Assembly (NCBI GenBank): GCA_904420245.1
Contig: CAJFUL010000030.1
Location: 18,306-82,305 of the forward strand
DNA from: Candidatus Paralachnospira avium
GTDB lineage: Bacteria > Bacillota > Clostridia > Lachnospirales > Lachnospiraceae
Reading direction: 5' to 3'
Length of the DNA: 64,000 bases
The notes below the pieces were generated by a model. It was not told the DNA's origin. It made no database searches and saw only the letters and a list, made by a program, of their open reading frames with translations. This document shows positions 34,402 through 42,618 of this stretch, piece by piece. The first letter of the stretch is position 1; each line of letters begins with the position of its first letter. The translations under genes and the position numbers were made by a program.

Positions 34402-35184
34402 GTTGAGCCTGTATTTTAAAAGACAGTAGGAACCGGCGTAGCAGCCAATGCAGACCAGGATCCGGAACAGAAACTCCGCCAGATAAGTCACGCCGTAATA
34501 AAGGGTCGTTCCCGTCTCCCCCTCCAGAAGGCGGAGGAAGACGGCGCTCCCCAGGACTGTGACCATGCCCAGCACCAGGTTCACGCCCAGGTATATGCCG
34601 ATGGCCCCCAGGACCCGGTGCCTCGCCGCCAGCTGGCCGACACAGATGGAAAAATAGACGATCAGCACAGTCTGGAACAGAAGGGCCGCGCTCTTTAAAA
34701 GATACAGGATCCCCACGGCCGGATGGTGGAGCCGGCTGTTTCGGATAAACCGTTCCAGCACGTTTCCGAAAGGCGAACCCCACAGTCCCGTCCCGGCGGA
34801 AATGATGAAGCCCGACAGCAGCAGGACCGCGTAAGTCAGGAGCAGATACAAAACGCCGCTCAGAACCTTGGAGAGCAGATGGGCGTTCTCCGTCACGGGC
34901 AGGGTAAAGGACAGATACCCTTCGTTTCCCAGCAGGTTTTTATAAAACCGCATGGCGATGAAGAACAGCACCAGGACCATGGATGCCGCGCAGGCTCCGG
35001 TATAGAGGACGATGGCGCCCACGGTGGTCATCCCCATCAGCACGTTGTTCTGGAAAGGCGAGTCAAAATCCGCGGCGGACACCGAGAGCCTGGCCAGCAC
35101 AGACGTACCCAGCACAGCCGCGTAGACCAGCAGATAATAAAAAAATGTAGATTTAAAATCGTATTTCAGTAATTTTCCTAGCAT
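34393..35184 (-). CDS. ABC-2-like exporter membrane subunit
   Basis: A 263-residue membrane protein with six predicted helices and no soluble domain. The opening MLGKLLKYDFKSTFFYYLLV is typical of ABC-2-type permeases of small Firmicute exporters. Its start lies inside the last codons of the ATPase gene (7-bp overlap), so the two form one exporter. The substrate is unknown; similar pairs are often linked to GntR regulators and lantibiotic or cell-envelope stress, but no regulator is adjacent here. Confidence 0.8.
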   Translation of the reverse strand: MLGKLLKYDFKSTFFYYLLVYAAVLGTSVLARLSVSAADFDSPFQNNVLMGMTTVGAIVLYTGACAASMVLVLFFIAMRFYKNLLGNEGYLSFTLPVTENAHLLSKVLSGVLYLLLTYAVLLLSGFIISAGTGLWGSPFGNVLERFIRNSRLHHPAVGILYLLKSAALLFQTVLIVYFSICVGQLAARHRVLGAIGIYLGVNLVLGMVTVLGSAVFLRLLEGETGTTLYYGVTYLAEFLFRILVCIGCYAGSYCLLKYRLNLE

Positions 35185-35879
35185 CGGAACACCTCCCGGA
35201 ATATGGCATCGATGGTACAGCCCCGCTCTCTCCGGAGCCCCTCGGCCGATCCTGCCAGCACTACGGTTCCCTCCCGGAGAAAGACCACATCGTCCAGGAT
35301 CTGCTCCACATCGGCGATGAGATGGGTCGAGATCAGGATGGTGGCGTTTGGATCGTAGTTGGAAACAATGGTGCTCAGGATATAGTCCCTGGCCGCCGGA
35401 TCCACGCCTCCGATGGGCTCGTCCAGGACATAGAGCTGTGCCCTCCTGCTCATGACCATGATGAGCTGCACCTTTTCCCTGGTGCCTTTGGACATGGTCT
35501 TGAGCTGGTCCGCCGGGCTGATCTTCAGTCTTCCCAGCATATCGTAGGCCCTCGCCTCATCAAAATCCCCGTAAAAATCCCGGAAATAGGAAATGATCTG
35601 ATGGACTCTCATGGAGCTCCCCAGATACGTCACCTCCGGCAGATACGAGATCATCCTCTTCGTTTCGATCCCCACCGGATAGCCGCCGATATAGAGTTCT
35701 CCTCTGTCCGGCGTCAAAAGACCGTTGATCAGCTTGATGAAGGTGGTCTTGCCGCTGCCGTTGGGACCAAGGAGGCCGATGATCCTCCCGCGTCCCAGAG
35801 AAAGGCTGACGCCCCGCAGGGCCTTTTTCCCGCCTCCATAAGTTTTCTCCAGATTCCTGCATTCTAAAATCGATGCCAT
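35178..35879 (-). CDS. ABC transporter ATP-binding protein
   Basis: A 233-residue ATPase. Walker A GPNGSGKTT, a divergent signature (MSKGTREKVQL in place of LSGGQ), Walker B LYVLDEPIGGVDP and H-loop LISTHL. The LSGGQ-to-SKGTR change is frequent in the YtrB/BcrA-type exporter ATPases. It is 18 bp after the recG stop and overlaps the membrane subunit. Confidence 0.9.
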   Translation of the reverse strand: MASILECRNLEKTYGGGKKALRGVSLSLGRGRIIGLLGPNGSGKTTFIKLINGLLTPDRGELYIGGYPVGIETKRMISYLPEVTYLGSSMRVHQIISYFRDFYGDFDEARAYDMLGRLKISPADQLKTMSKGTREKVQLIMVMSRRAQLYVLDEPIGGVDPAARDYILSTIVSNYDPNATILISTHLIADVEQILDDVVFLREGTVVLAGSAEGLRRERGCTIDAIFREVFRC

Positions 35880-35897
35880 AGGCTTCCTCTCCTCTTG

Positions 35898-37958
35898 TCA
35901 CAAAGCCAGGGCGCTGTCCGCCCTCCTTGAAAGCTCTCTCTCTATCTTGGACCGGAGCACCCGGTCTTCTTCCAGGACCAGCTCCGGATCTTTTTCCAGG
36001 ACCGCCTGGGCATCCTCCGAAGCGGCCTTCAGGATACCGGCATCCGTAAAGACATCCCCGATGGCAAACTCCATCAGGCCGCTCTGGCGGATCCCGAAAA
36101 TATCGCCCGGCCCCCGCAGCTTCAGATCCTCCGAAGCGATGTAGAAGCCGTCGTTGGAATGGTTCAGGATCTCCAGGCGCTTATTCTTCTCCTGTTCTCC
36201 GGAACCATTGACGAAGATGCAGTAGGACTGGGCGCTTCCCCGCCCCACCCGGCCCCGCAGCTGATGGAGCTGGGCCAGGCCGAACCTCTCCGCGTTTTCG
36301 ATCATCATCACCGTGGCGTTGGGAACGTCCACGCCCACCTCCACCACGGTGGTGGACACCAGGATGTCCGTCTCACCGGCGGCGAAACGGGCCATCTGCT
36401 CCTCCTTTTCCGCCGGGCTCATCCTGCCGTGGAGGCCGGCGACCCGTATGGAGGGCGGAAGGGCGGCCCGCAGCTTTTCCGTGTAATCCGCCACGTTTTC
36501 CCCCTCCATGACCTCTCCCGCCTCCACCATGGGGCAGATCACATAGGCCTGATGGCCTGCCTGGACCTCTTTCGTCAGGAACCGGTAGGCGTTTTCCCGG
36601 AATTCCGGTCCCACCACGCAGTTTTTGATGGGAAGCCGCCTGGCCGGGAGCTGGTCCATCACGGAAATATCCAGATCCCCGTAAAGGATGATGGCCAGAG
36701 TCCGGGGGATCGGCGTCGCGCTCATGACCAGGATATGGGGATCGCCGCCCTTTTTGGAAAAGTTTTCTCTCTGGCGCACGCCGAACCTGTGCTGTTCATC
36801 GGTGATCACCAGTCCCAGGCTGTGATAGACCACCTTTTCCTGGATCAGGGCATGGGTGCCGATGATGATGTCCGCCTCATGGGAAGCTATGCGCCGGCAG
36901 GCTTCCCGCTTCTGCGCGGCCGTCATGGACCCGGTCAGGAGCTCCACCCGGTACGGAAGCCCGGCCTTTTCCAAAAGTCCCTTCACGGACTGGAAATGCT
37001 GCCTGGCCAGCACTTCCGTAGGCGCCATGAGCGCTCCCTGATAACCGCTCTCCGCCGCCGCCGTCAGGGCCAGGACTGCCACGATGGTCTTTCCGGAGCC
37101 CACATCTCCCTGGATCAGACGGCTCATGAGGCTGGGACCGGCCATATCCTTCCTGATCTGGGCCAGAGTCTCCTTCTGGGCTCCCGTCAGCCGGTAGGGA
37201 AGCCCCCGCTCCAAAGCCTCCGCGCCATCCCAGCTCTTAATGACGAACCCATTCTCTTTCCGCTCTCCCGCTCCCCGGAGCAGCCGGAGAGACAGGATGA
37301 AGAGGAAAAATTCATCAAAGACCAGACGCTTCCTGGCAAATAAGAGCTCCTCCTCATCCCGGGGAAAATGGATGGCCCGGACCGCGTAATTATATTCGGC
37401 CAGCTCCTCTTTTTTCCGGATCCACTCCGGAAGATAGTCCTTCTGGACCGGGAGGCTTTCCAGCGCCTGGGCCACGGCCTTGGTCATCATCTTATTGGTG
37501 AGTCCCGCCGTCAGCCCATAGACCGGCTGTCTGGTGTGGAGGAGCTTTTCATATTCGGCCCGCCCCAGGACGGCCGGATGCTCCATCACGAGACCGCCGC
37601 GCTCCCGCACGACCCTGCCCCGGAAAATATAGATCCCTCCCGGCTTCAGGCTGTTTGCCAGATAGGGCATATTGAACCACACGGCCTTCAGCGTACCGCT
37701 CCCATCCCTCAGCCGCGCCGTGACCACCTTGACCCTGGAGGCGGCCCGTACCTCCGGCCTTGCCGCCACGGTGGCCAGGACTCCCCAGACGCCGGGAACC
37801 CCGATCTGGGAAATGGATACCGGCGGCTCATAGCGGTCATAATCCCTGGGATAAGACCGGAGCAGATCCTCCACGGTCCGGATGCCCAGCTTTTCCATGA
37901 GCCCCGCCGTCTTTTCTCCGACTCCTTTGATGGAAGTCACCCGGTCCTTCAGTTCCAA
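35898..37958 (-). CDS. recG: ATP-dependent DNA helicase RecG
   Basis: Regresses stalled replication forks and migrates branched DNA. The 686 residues have the N-terminal wedge/OB domain (about 1-250), then SF2 helicase motifs: Walker A GDVGSGKTIVA, DEQH in VITDEQHRFGV, SATPIPRTL, and the C-terminal motif VI region QLHQLRGRVGRGSAQSY followed by the TRG region GFYIASEDLKLRGPGDI. Full length. It is 119 bp downstream of fakA, separated by a terminator. Confidence 0.97.
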   Translation of the reverse strand: MELKDRVTSIKGVGEKTAGLMEKLGIRTVEDLLRSYPRDYDRYEPPVSISQIGVPGVWGVLATVAARPEVRAASRVKVVTARLRDGSGTLKAVWFNMPYLANSLKPGGIYIFRGRVVRERGGLVMEHPAVLGRAEYEKLLHTRQPVYGLTAGLTNKMMTKAVAQALESLPVQKDYLPEWIRKKEELAEYNYAVRAIHFPRDEEELLFARKRLVFDEFFLFILSLRLLRGAGERKENGFVIKSWDGAEALERGLPYRLTGAQKETLAQIRKDMAGPSLMSRLIQGDVGSGKTIVAVLALTAAAESGYQGALMAPTEVLARQHFQSVKGLLEKAGLPYRVELLTGSMTAAQKREACRRIASHEADIIIGTHALIQEKVVYHSLGLVITDEQHRFGVRQRENFSKKGGDPHILVMSATPIPRTLAIILYGDLDISVMDQLPARRLPIKNCVVGPEFRENAYRFLTKEVQAGHQAYVICPMVEAGEVMEGENVADYTEKLRAALPPSIRVAGLHGRMSPAEKEEQMARFAAGETDILVSTTVVEVGVDVPNATVMMIENAERFGLAQLHQLRGRVGRGSAQSYCIFVNGSGEQEKNKRLEILNHSNDGFYIASEDLKLRGPGDIFGIRQSGLMEFAIGDVFTDAGILKAASEDAQAVLEKDPELVLEEDRVLRSKIERELSRRADSALAL

Positions 37959-38027
37959 AGCTGCATTTCCTCCCTCTGTTCTTTTTCCTGCCGTTTCACC
38001 GAAGCGTGCTCCCGGCGGACGCCGGTT

Positions 38028-38066
38028 CCCTGCAAAAGAAAGAAGAGGGCCGCCGGTCAGGCAGCC
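38028..38066 (-). terminator. Intrinsic terminator after fakA
   Basis: Minus strand: GGGCTGCC-TGACC-GGCGGCCC followed by TCTTCTTTCTTTT. One G-U pair in an eight-pair stem, 11 bp after the fakA stop. It separates yloU-fakA from recG. Confidence 0.7.
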
Positions 38067-38077
38067 CTCCCAGGCAG

Positions 38078-39724
38078 TTACTCTGCTGAGATGATATAGT
38101 AATAGATGGGCTGGCCGCCGTTATGGAGCTCCATATCCAGTTCCGGATACAGCTCCTGCGCCTTGGCATAAAAGGCTTCCGCATCCTCCTCCGAAACATC
38201 CGCTCCGTAATAGATGCTCACCAGCTCGGCCTCCTCGTCGATCATGGCCTTAAGGAGCTCCAGGGATGTGTCTTCCACTTCTTTTCCCTCGGCCAGGACG
38301 CCCTTGTCTCCCAGTCCCATGATGTCGCCCTTCTTGATCTCAAATCCGTCCAGAGACGTATCCCGGACTGCGTATGTGACCTGACCGGTCTTGACCTTCG
38401 CCATCTCCTCCATCATGGTTTCCTTATTCTCTTCCGGAGAAAGTCCCGGGATATAATTGATGATGGCGGTGATGCCCTGGGGCACCGTCTTGGAAGGGAT
38501 CACGACGATCGTCTTGTCTTCCGTCAGATGCATGGCCTGCTCCGCCGCCAGGATGATGTTCTTATTGTTGGGGAAGATATAAATGGTATCGGCGTTGACC
38601 TTGCTGATGGCCGTCAGCATATCCTCGGTGCTGGGATTCATGGTCTGTCCGCCTTCGATCAGGTAATCCACATTGAGTCCCCGGAAGATCTCGTTCATCC
38701 CCTCGCCCACCGATACGGCGATGAAGCCCACTTCCTTCCTGGGTTCGGGTTTCTGCTCCGCGGCCGCTTTCGCTGCTTCCTTAAAGAGCTTTTCCTGATG
38801 CTCCTCCCGCATATTGTCGATCTTGATCCTGGAAAGAGAGCCGTAGGTCAGCGCCTTCTGGATGGCCAGACCGGGATCGTTGGTGTGGACATGGATCTTC
38901 ACCAGCCCGTCATCGGACACCAGGACGATGGAATCTCCCAGAGATTCCAGATACGCCTTGAGCTCCCGCTCATCGCTCTCGGTATAGTTCTTTTCCAGAT
39001 TGATGATGAATTCCGTACAGTAGCCGAACTTGATCTCCTCCGGCTCCGCCGTCTCTGCGGCAGTCCCGGCAGAAACGGCCGGAGTCTCCGCCTCAAAGGA
39101 GATCTCTTTTCCCAGGAATCCGTCGAAGGCTCCCTTCATGGCCTGCATGAGGCCCTGGCCGCCGGAATCCACCACTCCAGCCTGCTTAAGCACCGGCAGC
39201 ATCTCCGGAGTCTGGCTCAAGACCTCGTCTCCATAGGCGATGACCGCTTCAAAAAAGGGTTCCAGATCCACAGCCGTCTCCGCCAGCTCCATGGCCTTAT
39301 CCGCCATTCCCTTGGCCACCGTCAGGATCGTCCCTTCCTTGGGCTTCATGACAGCCTTGTAAGCGGTCTCCGTCCCCCTCTGGAAAGCCCTGGCCAGCAC
39401 CTCCGCCGTCAGGACGTCCACCTTCTTGATCTCCTTGGTGAAACCGCGCAGAAGCTGGGACAGGATAACGCCGGAATTTCCCCTGGCGCCCCGGAGGGAA
39501 CCGGAAGAGATGGCCTTTGCCAGATTCTCCATGGTAGGCTCTTCAATGGCCTGTACTTCCCTGGCCGCCGACATGATGGTCAGCGTCATATTGGTCCCCG
39601 TATCCCCGTCCGGCACCGGGAAAACATTCAGTTCATTGATCCATTCTTTATTGCTCTCCAGCTTCTGGGCGCCGGCCAGAAACATGGTCTTCAAAAGAGC
39701 AGCATCGATATGATTTTCTGCCAC
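38078..39724 (-). CDS. fakA: DAK2/DegV-type kinase, fatty acid kinase FakA (YloV)
   Basis: A 548-residue protein of the YloV/FakA family. The N-terminal DAK2 (DhaL) ATP-binding domain shows NELNVFPVPDGDTGTNMTLT and GARGNSGVILSQLLRG; a middle zinc-binding segment has YCTEF and HVHTND; the C-terminal domain resembles DegV fatty-acid binding proteins. With a FakB partner it phosphorylates fatty acids for membrane lipid synthesis. The pairing with an Asp23/YloU gene upstream (18 bp) is the conserved yloU-yloV order. Confidence 0.93.
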   Translation of the reverse strand: MAENHIDAALLKTMFLAGAQKLESNKEWINELNVFPVPDGDTGTNMTLTIMSAAREVQAIEEPTMENLAKAISSGSLRGARGNSGVILSQLLRGFTKEIKKVDVLTAEVLARAFQRGTETAYKAVMKPKEGTILTVAKGMADKAMELAETAVDLEPFFEAVIAYGDEVLSQTPEMLPVLKQAGVVDSGGQGLMQAMKGAFDGFLGKEISFEAETPAVSAGTAAETAEPEEIKFGYCTEFIINLEKNYTESDERELKAYLESLGDSIVLVSDDGLVKIHVHTNDPGLAIQKALTYGSLSRIKIDNMREEHQEKLFKEAAKAAAEQKPEPRKEVGFIAVSVGEGMNEIFRGLNVDYLIEGGQTMNPSTEDMLTAISKVNADTIYIFPNNKNIILAAEQAMHLTEDKTIVVIPSKTVPQGITAIINYIPGLSPEENKETMMEEMAKVKTGQVTYAVRDTSLDGFEIKKGDIMGLGDKGVLAEGKEVEDTSLELLKAMIDEEAELVSIYYGADVSEEDAEAFYAKAQELYPELDMELHNGGQPIYYYIISAE

Positions 39725-39742
39725 GACAGCGTTCCTCCTTGA

Positions 39743-40102
39743 TCAACAGTCTATTACCCGGACACCCTCGACGAAGATATTGATCTTCTCCACTTCGATG
39801 CCCGTGAACTTTTCAACCTTGTATTTCACATTTTCTATGAGATTATCTGCCACAGCCGAAATCGATACTCCATAGGATACGATCACATGGAAATTCAGAT
39901 GAAGGCGGTTGTCCTGCACCTCCACGTTGATCCCATGGGTCAGGCTGTCCCTCTTGAGCAGCTTGACCAGGCCGTCCTTCATGCTGACTGCCGCCATGCC
40001 CACGATACCGAAGCATTCCACAGCTACGCTGCCCGCATATTTCGCAATGACATCTGTATCGATCAAGATTTCGCCCATCATGTTATTGATCCGACATTTC
40101 AT
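39743..40102 (-). CDS. Asp23/Gls24-family protein (YloU)
   Basis: A 119-residue member of the alkaline-shock-protein family: GEILIDTDVIAKYAGSVAVE, then INVEVQDNRLHLNFHVIVSYG and VKYKVEKFTGIEVEKINIFVE. It is thought to act in envelope homeostasis at the membrane. The start at 40102 follows GGAGG. It is divergent from rpmB across about 225 bp. Confidence 0.92.
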   Translation of the reverse strand: MKCRINNMMGEILIDTDVIAKYAGSVAVECFGIVGMAAVSMKDGLVKLLKRDSLTHGINVEVQDNRLHLNFHVIVSYGVSISAVADNLIENVKYKVEKFTGIEVEKINIFVEGVRVIDC

Positions 40103-40236
40103 AAGCTGACCTCCATTTTCCTTCTGTAATACGGAAAAAGCATATGACTTTCCATATTACGCCTATCTTAGTGTATTATACCCTTTTTCACAAAAAAAGG
40201 AAATAAGAAATTTTTTTATTTTCCGGATAAATTCCC

Positions 40237-40265
40237 TTGCATTTTTCTTCAATATCTGATATTAT
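40237..40265 (+). promoter_or_regulatory. Sigma-A promoter of rpmB
   Basis: TTGCAT (40237-40242), 17 bp, TATTAT (40260-40265), 62 bp before the ATG. An AAGGAGG site precedes the start. On the opposite strand TATAAT (40172-40177) could serve yloU, but its -35 is poor. Confidence 0.7.
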
Positions 40266-40327
40266 GTTTAATGTTATGGGTCTGGCATGGATGTAAGCCA
40301 GCCAAATCTGTATAAGGAGGTGCTATC

Positions 40328-40513
40328 ATGGCCAAATGTGCAATTTGTGAGAAGGGCGCTCACTTCGGAAATAAGGTAAGCCACTCCAATAGAAAGTCCA
40401 GCAAGATGTGGAGCTCCAACGTCAAGTCCGTCAGGGTAAAGGTAAACGGCGGTACCAGGAAGATGTACGTGTGCACATCCTGTCTGAAATCCGGTCTGGT
40501 GGAGAGAGCATAA
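40328..40513 (+). CDS. rpmB: Ribosomal protein bL28
   Basis: A 61-residue large-subunit ribosomal protein: MAKCAICEKGAHFGNKVSHS, then KMWSSNVKSVRVKVNG and VCTSCLKSGLVERA. Four cysteines (CAIC and CTSC) show the zinc-binding C+ form. It is monocistronic with its own promoter and terminator. Confidence 0.98.
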   Translation: MAKCAICEKGAHFGNKVSHSNRKSSKMWSSNVKSVRVKVNGGTRKMYVCTSCLKSGLVERA

Positions 40514-40530
40514 GGAAACAGGAAATATGA

Positions 40531-40562
40531 AAGGACAATCCCGGCGGATTGTCCTTTTTTCT
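40531..40562 (+). terminator. Intrinsic terminator after rpmB
   Basis: AAGGACAATCC-CGGC-GGATTGTCCTT followed by a run of T. The 11-pair stem is perfect. Confidence 0.9.
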
Positions 40563-40613
40563 TTTCCGCTTCTATCTTCAGACTTCCCGCGGCTGACAGG
40601 CAAAAGATCCGGC

Positions 40614-40754
40614 CTAACAGCCGCAGAACAGATAATACCCTCCCGCGATGGAACCTGCCATCAGGCAGAACGTAAAGAAATTATTGGGCAGGATCAGATA
40701 AAGCGCCATACCGATCCCCAGCCAAAACAGGCACAGGCCAATCAGCCTCTTCAT
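40614..40754 (-). CDS. Small membrane protein, 46 residues
   Basis: A short gene not usually called. ATG at 40754 has a GGGAG site six bases upstream. The product has two hydrophobic helices (RLIGLCLFWLGIGMALYLIL and FFTFCLMAGSIAGGYYLFC) separated by Pro-Asn-Asn, and ends in CGC. It lies 69 bp downstream of the gerW stop on the same strand and could be co-transcribed with it. No known function; similar two-helix proteins occur beside sporulation genes in Clostridia. Confidence 0.65.
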   Translation of the reverse strand: MKRLIGLCLFWLGIGMALYLILPNNFFTFCLMAGSIAGGYYLFCGC

Positions 40755-40823
40755 AGTATTCTCCCAGGCACCATTTCTTGTACTATCATCCTATGCAGAA
40801 GGACAGACGGGTATGCACTCCCG

Positions 40824-41237
40824 TCACTGCGGATCCTGCTTCATGGCGGAGTCCAGGGCTTCCTTGGTGATCACCACATCCGGCTCCTCTTTGCCGGACT
40901 TCGTAAACTTGCTGATCACATCCGGCACCATATCCAGGATCTTGGACACGGTGTCCTGATTCTTGATGCTGATGAGCTTGGAATGTCCGTCCTGGATCAC
41001 CAGCACGGCGCTGGGCGTGATCTTCCCGGTCATGCCGCCGGCGCTGTTGTTTTTCTTCTCCCCGGCAAAGGCTCCCGCGCCCACGCCGAAGGATACGTCC
41101 ACCAGGGGAAGGATGATGATCCCGTCCAGATGGATCGCGTCTCCCACCACGGTCTTGGTGGTCAGAAATCCATCCATCCCCTTGAATAGATTCTCTACTG
41201 TACTGCTGAATGTGTTCTTTTCCTTTTCTGACGACAT
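40824..41237 (-). CDS. gerW: Spore germination protein GerW (YtfJ)
   Basis: A 137-residue protein of the GerW/YtfJ family: VENLFKGMDGFLTTKTVVGD, IILPLVDVSFGVGAGAF and the C-terminal MVPDVISKFTK. In B. subtilis it localises to the spore inner membrane or core and is needed for nutrient germination. The upstream DUF2953 gene is the ytfI equivalent, so the order ytfI-ytfJ is preserved with a 10-bp gap. Confidence 0.93.
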   Translation of the reverse strand: MSSEKEKNTFSSTVENLFKGMDGFLTTKTVVGDAIHLDGIIILPLVDVSFGVGAGAFAGEKKNNSAGGMTGKITPSAVLVIQDGHSKLISIKNQDTVSKILDMVPDVISKFTKSGKEEPDVVITKEALDSAMKQDPQ

Positions 41238-41247
41238 AACATCCCTC

Positions 41248-42246
41248 CTACCGGCTTTCGCTCATGCTGCGCCTGAGCTCCTGCCCTCTTCGTATGAATT
41301 TCTGAAACTGTTTGCTGGACCAGACTCTGATGCCTATTATGAGCAGCGAAGCGGCTCTTATTCTTCCTCTGAAGGACAGCTCGCCTTCCGCCAGGTTCTC
41401 ATTTTCAAACACCGGCGTGATCTCTGCCCGGTCCTGCAGGACCGGATATAAGATCCCCAGGATCATCAGCGCCTTTCCGGTGGAAGCAGGATCCTCCATG
41501 CCGAAACGCACCCGGCCGGAAAATCTTCTGGGAAGGATATGGCGCAAAAGCCGTTTTCCCTCTTCCCAGAGATACCGGAATACTTCCCGGTTCTCCGGCG
41601 CTCCGGCGAAATCCAGGAGACTTCCCGCGTTTTCCCCGATCTTTTTCATCTTATCCCGGATCTTCCTTCCCGTACAGGAAAGATTCCGGATCATCTGTAC
41701 CAGCCTGCATAAGATCTGCCGGATCTTCCTGAAAAAACCCCGGATCTTCCCGGTCTTCCGGCTGGTTTCTCCTGGCCCGGACCGGACCTCTTCTCCAGAG
41801 GCTCCCTCCTGTTTCTCCGGCAAGACGGCCTCCGCCGCTCCTCTTCCCGTCTCTGCTCCCTGAAGGACGGCTGTTTCCCGGACTGCGTCCTCTTCCTTCC
41901 GGCTCTGCGCCGGCCGGACCGCAGGCTTTTTAGTCCTCCTCTTTCCGGCTCTCCGTTTTTTCTTTTTCCAGGCTCCTGCTCCCCATATGGGAATCCCCAG
42001 GATCCGCAGCCTGGCCCGGAAACCGTCCTCCGCTGCCTCGGCCCGGAAAGAGATCAGATGAAACAGCCAGGATACGGAAGCCTTTCCTTTCAGTCTCTGT
42101 TCCCGGCTGCTGTAACAGCCGCATCCGCGGCCGCTGTACCGGACGGGGACAAACAGGACCAGGAGCAGAAGCGCTGCGAGGACGCCAAGCAGGATCAGGA
42201 GCAAAAGGCCTATGATCTTCAATATTCCCCATATGACAGAAAGCAA
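41248..42246 (-). CDS. DUF2953 protein (YtfI-like)
   Basis: A 332-residue protein with one N-terminal membrane helix (about residues 8-32), a beta-rich region, then a very basic, low-complexity insert (about 85-170: KKKKRRAGKRRTKKPAVRPA). The C-terminal DUF2953 core follows (RFGMEDPASTGKALMILGIL). It starts at TTG (42246). It is the partner gene of gerW in spore formers and so probably acts in sporulation, but its function is unknown. The basic insert is longer than I would expect for the family. Confidence 0.8.
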   Translation of the reverse strand: MLSVIWGILKIIGLLLLILLGVLAALLLLVLFVPVRYSGRGCGCYSSREQRLKGKASVSWLFHLISFRAEAAEDGFRARLRILGIPIWGAGAWKKKKRRAGKRRTKKPAVRPAQSRKEEDAVRETAVLQGAETGRGAAEAVLPEKQEGASGEEVRSGPGETSRKTGKIRGFFRKIRQILCRLVQMIRNLSCTGRKIRDKMKKIGENAGSLLDFAGAPENREVFRYLWEEGKRLLRHILPRRFSGRVRFGMEDPASTGKALMILGILYPVLQDRAEITPVFENENLAEGELSFRGRIRAASLLIIGIRVWSSKQFQKFIRRGQELRRSMSESR

Positions 42247-42258
42247 TACATCACATCC

Positions 42259-42618
42259 TTACCATTCCCGGTACAAAGGGCCGTCCTCCTGCAGCAGCTC
42301 CTCCGTGAAGTCATCTCCCAGGAAGCGGTCCACACGCGGACTCCCTGTGGTCCGGTACGCCTCCAGGATGATCCGGCCCGCCAGCTCCATGGCCTCCTCC
42401 CGGCCGAAACAGGCGCCCACCACATAGAGGGGGATCCGCCTGTAGTGCTCCTGAAAGAACATCGGCTGGGGAAGGATGTCCAGAAGGTTTTTCCGGTTGG
42501 ACGGCAGCACCAGCAGATAGAGCCTCGGATGGAGTTTTCCGTCCAGGAGACTTTTCCGAAGGGCCTCTTCCTTCCCGCCCCAATACAGACTTCGATACCA
42601 TTTGATGTTATTTTTCAT
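42259..42618 (-). CDS. Uncharacterised 119-residue protein
   Basis: Soluble basic protein (KWYRSLYWGGKEEALRKSL, RLYLLVLPSNRKNLLDILPQ, IPLYVVGACFGREEAMELAG). I recognise it only as a conserved short protein seen before DUF2953/gerW genes in Clostridia; no domain is assigned. It overlaps the cinA stop by 11 bases and ends 12 bp before the DUF2953 start, so it belongs to a cinA-119aa-DUF2953-gerW string. Confidence 0.7.
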   Translation of the reverse strand: MKNNIKWYRSLYWGGKEEALRKSLLDGKLHPRLYLLVLPSNRKNLLDILPQPMFFQEHYRRIPLYVVGACFGREEAMELAGRIILEAYRTTGSPRVDRFLGDDFTEELLQEDGPLYREW

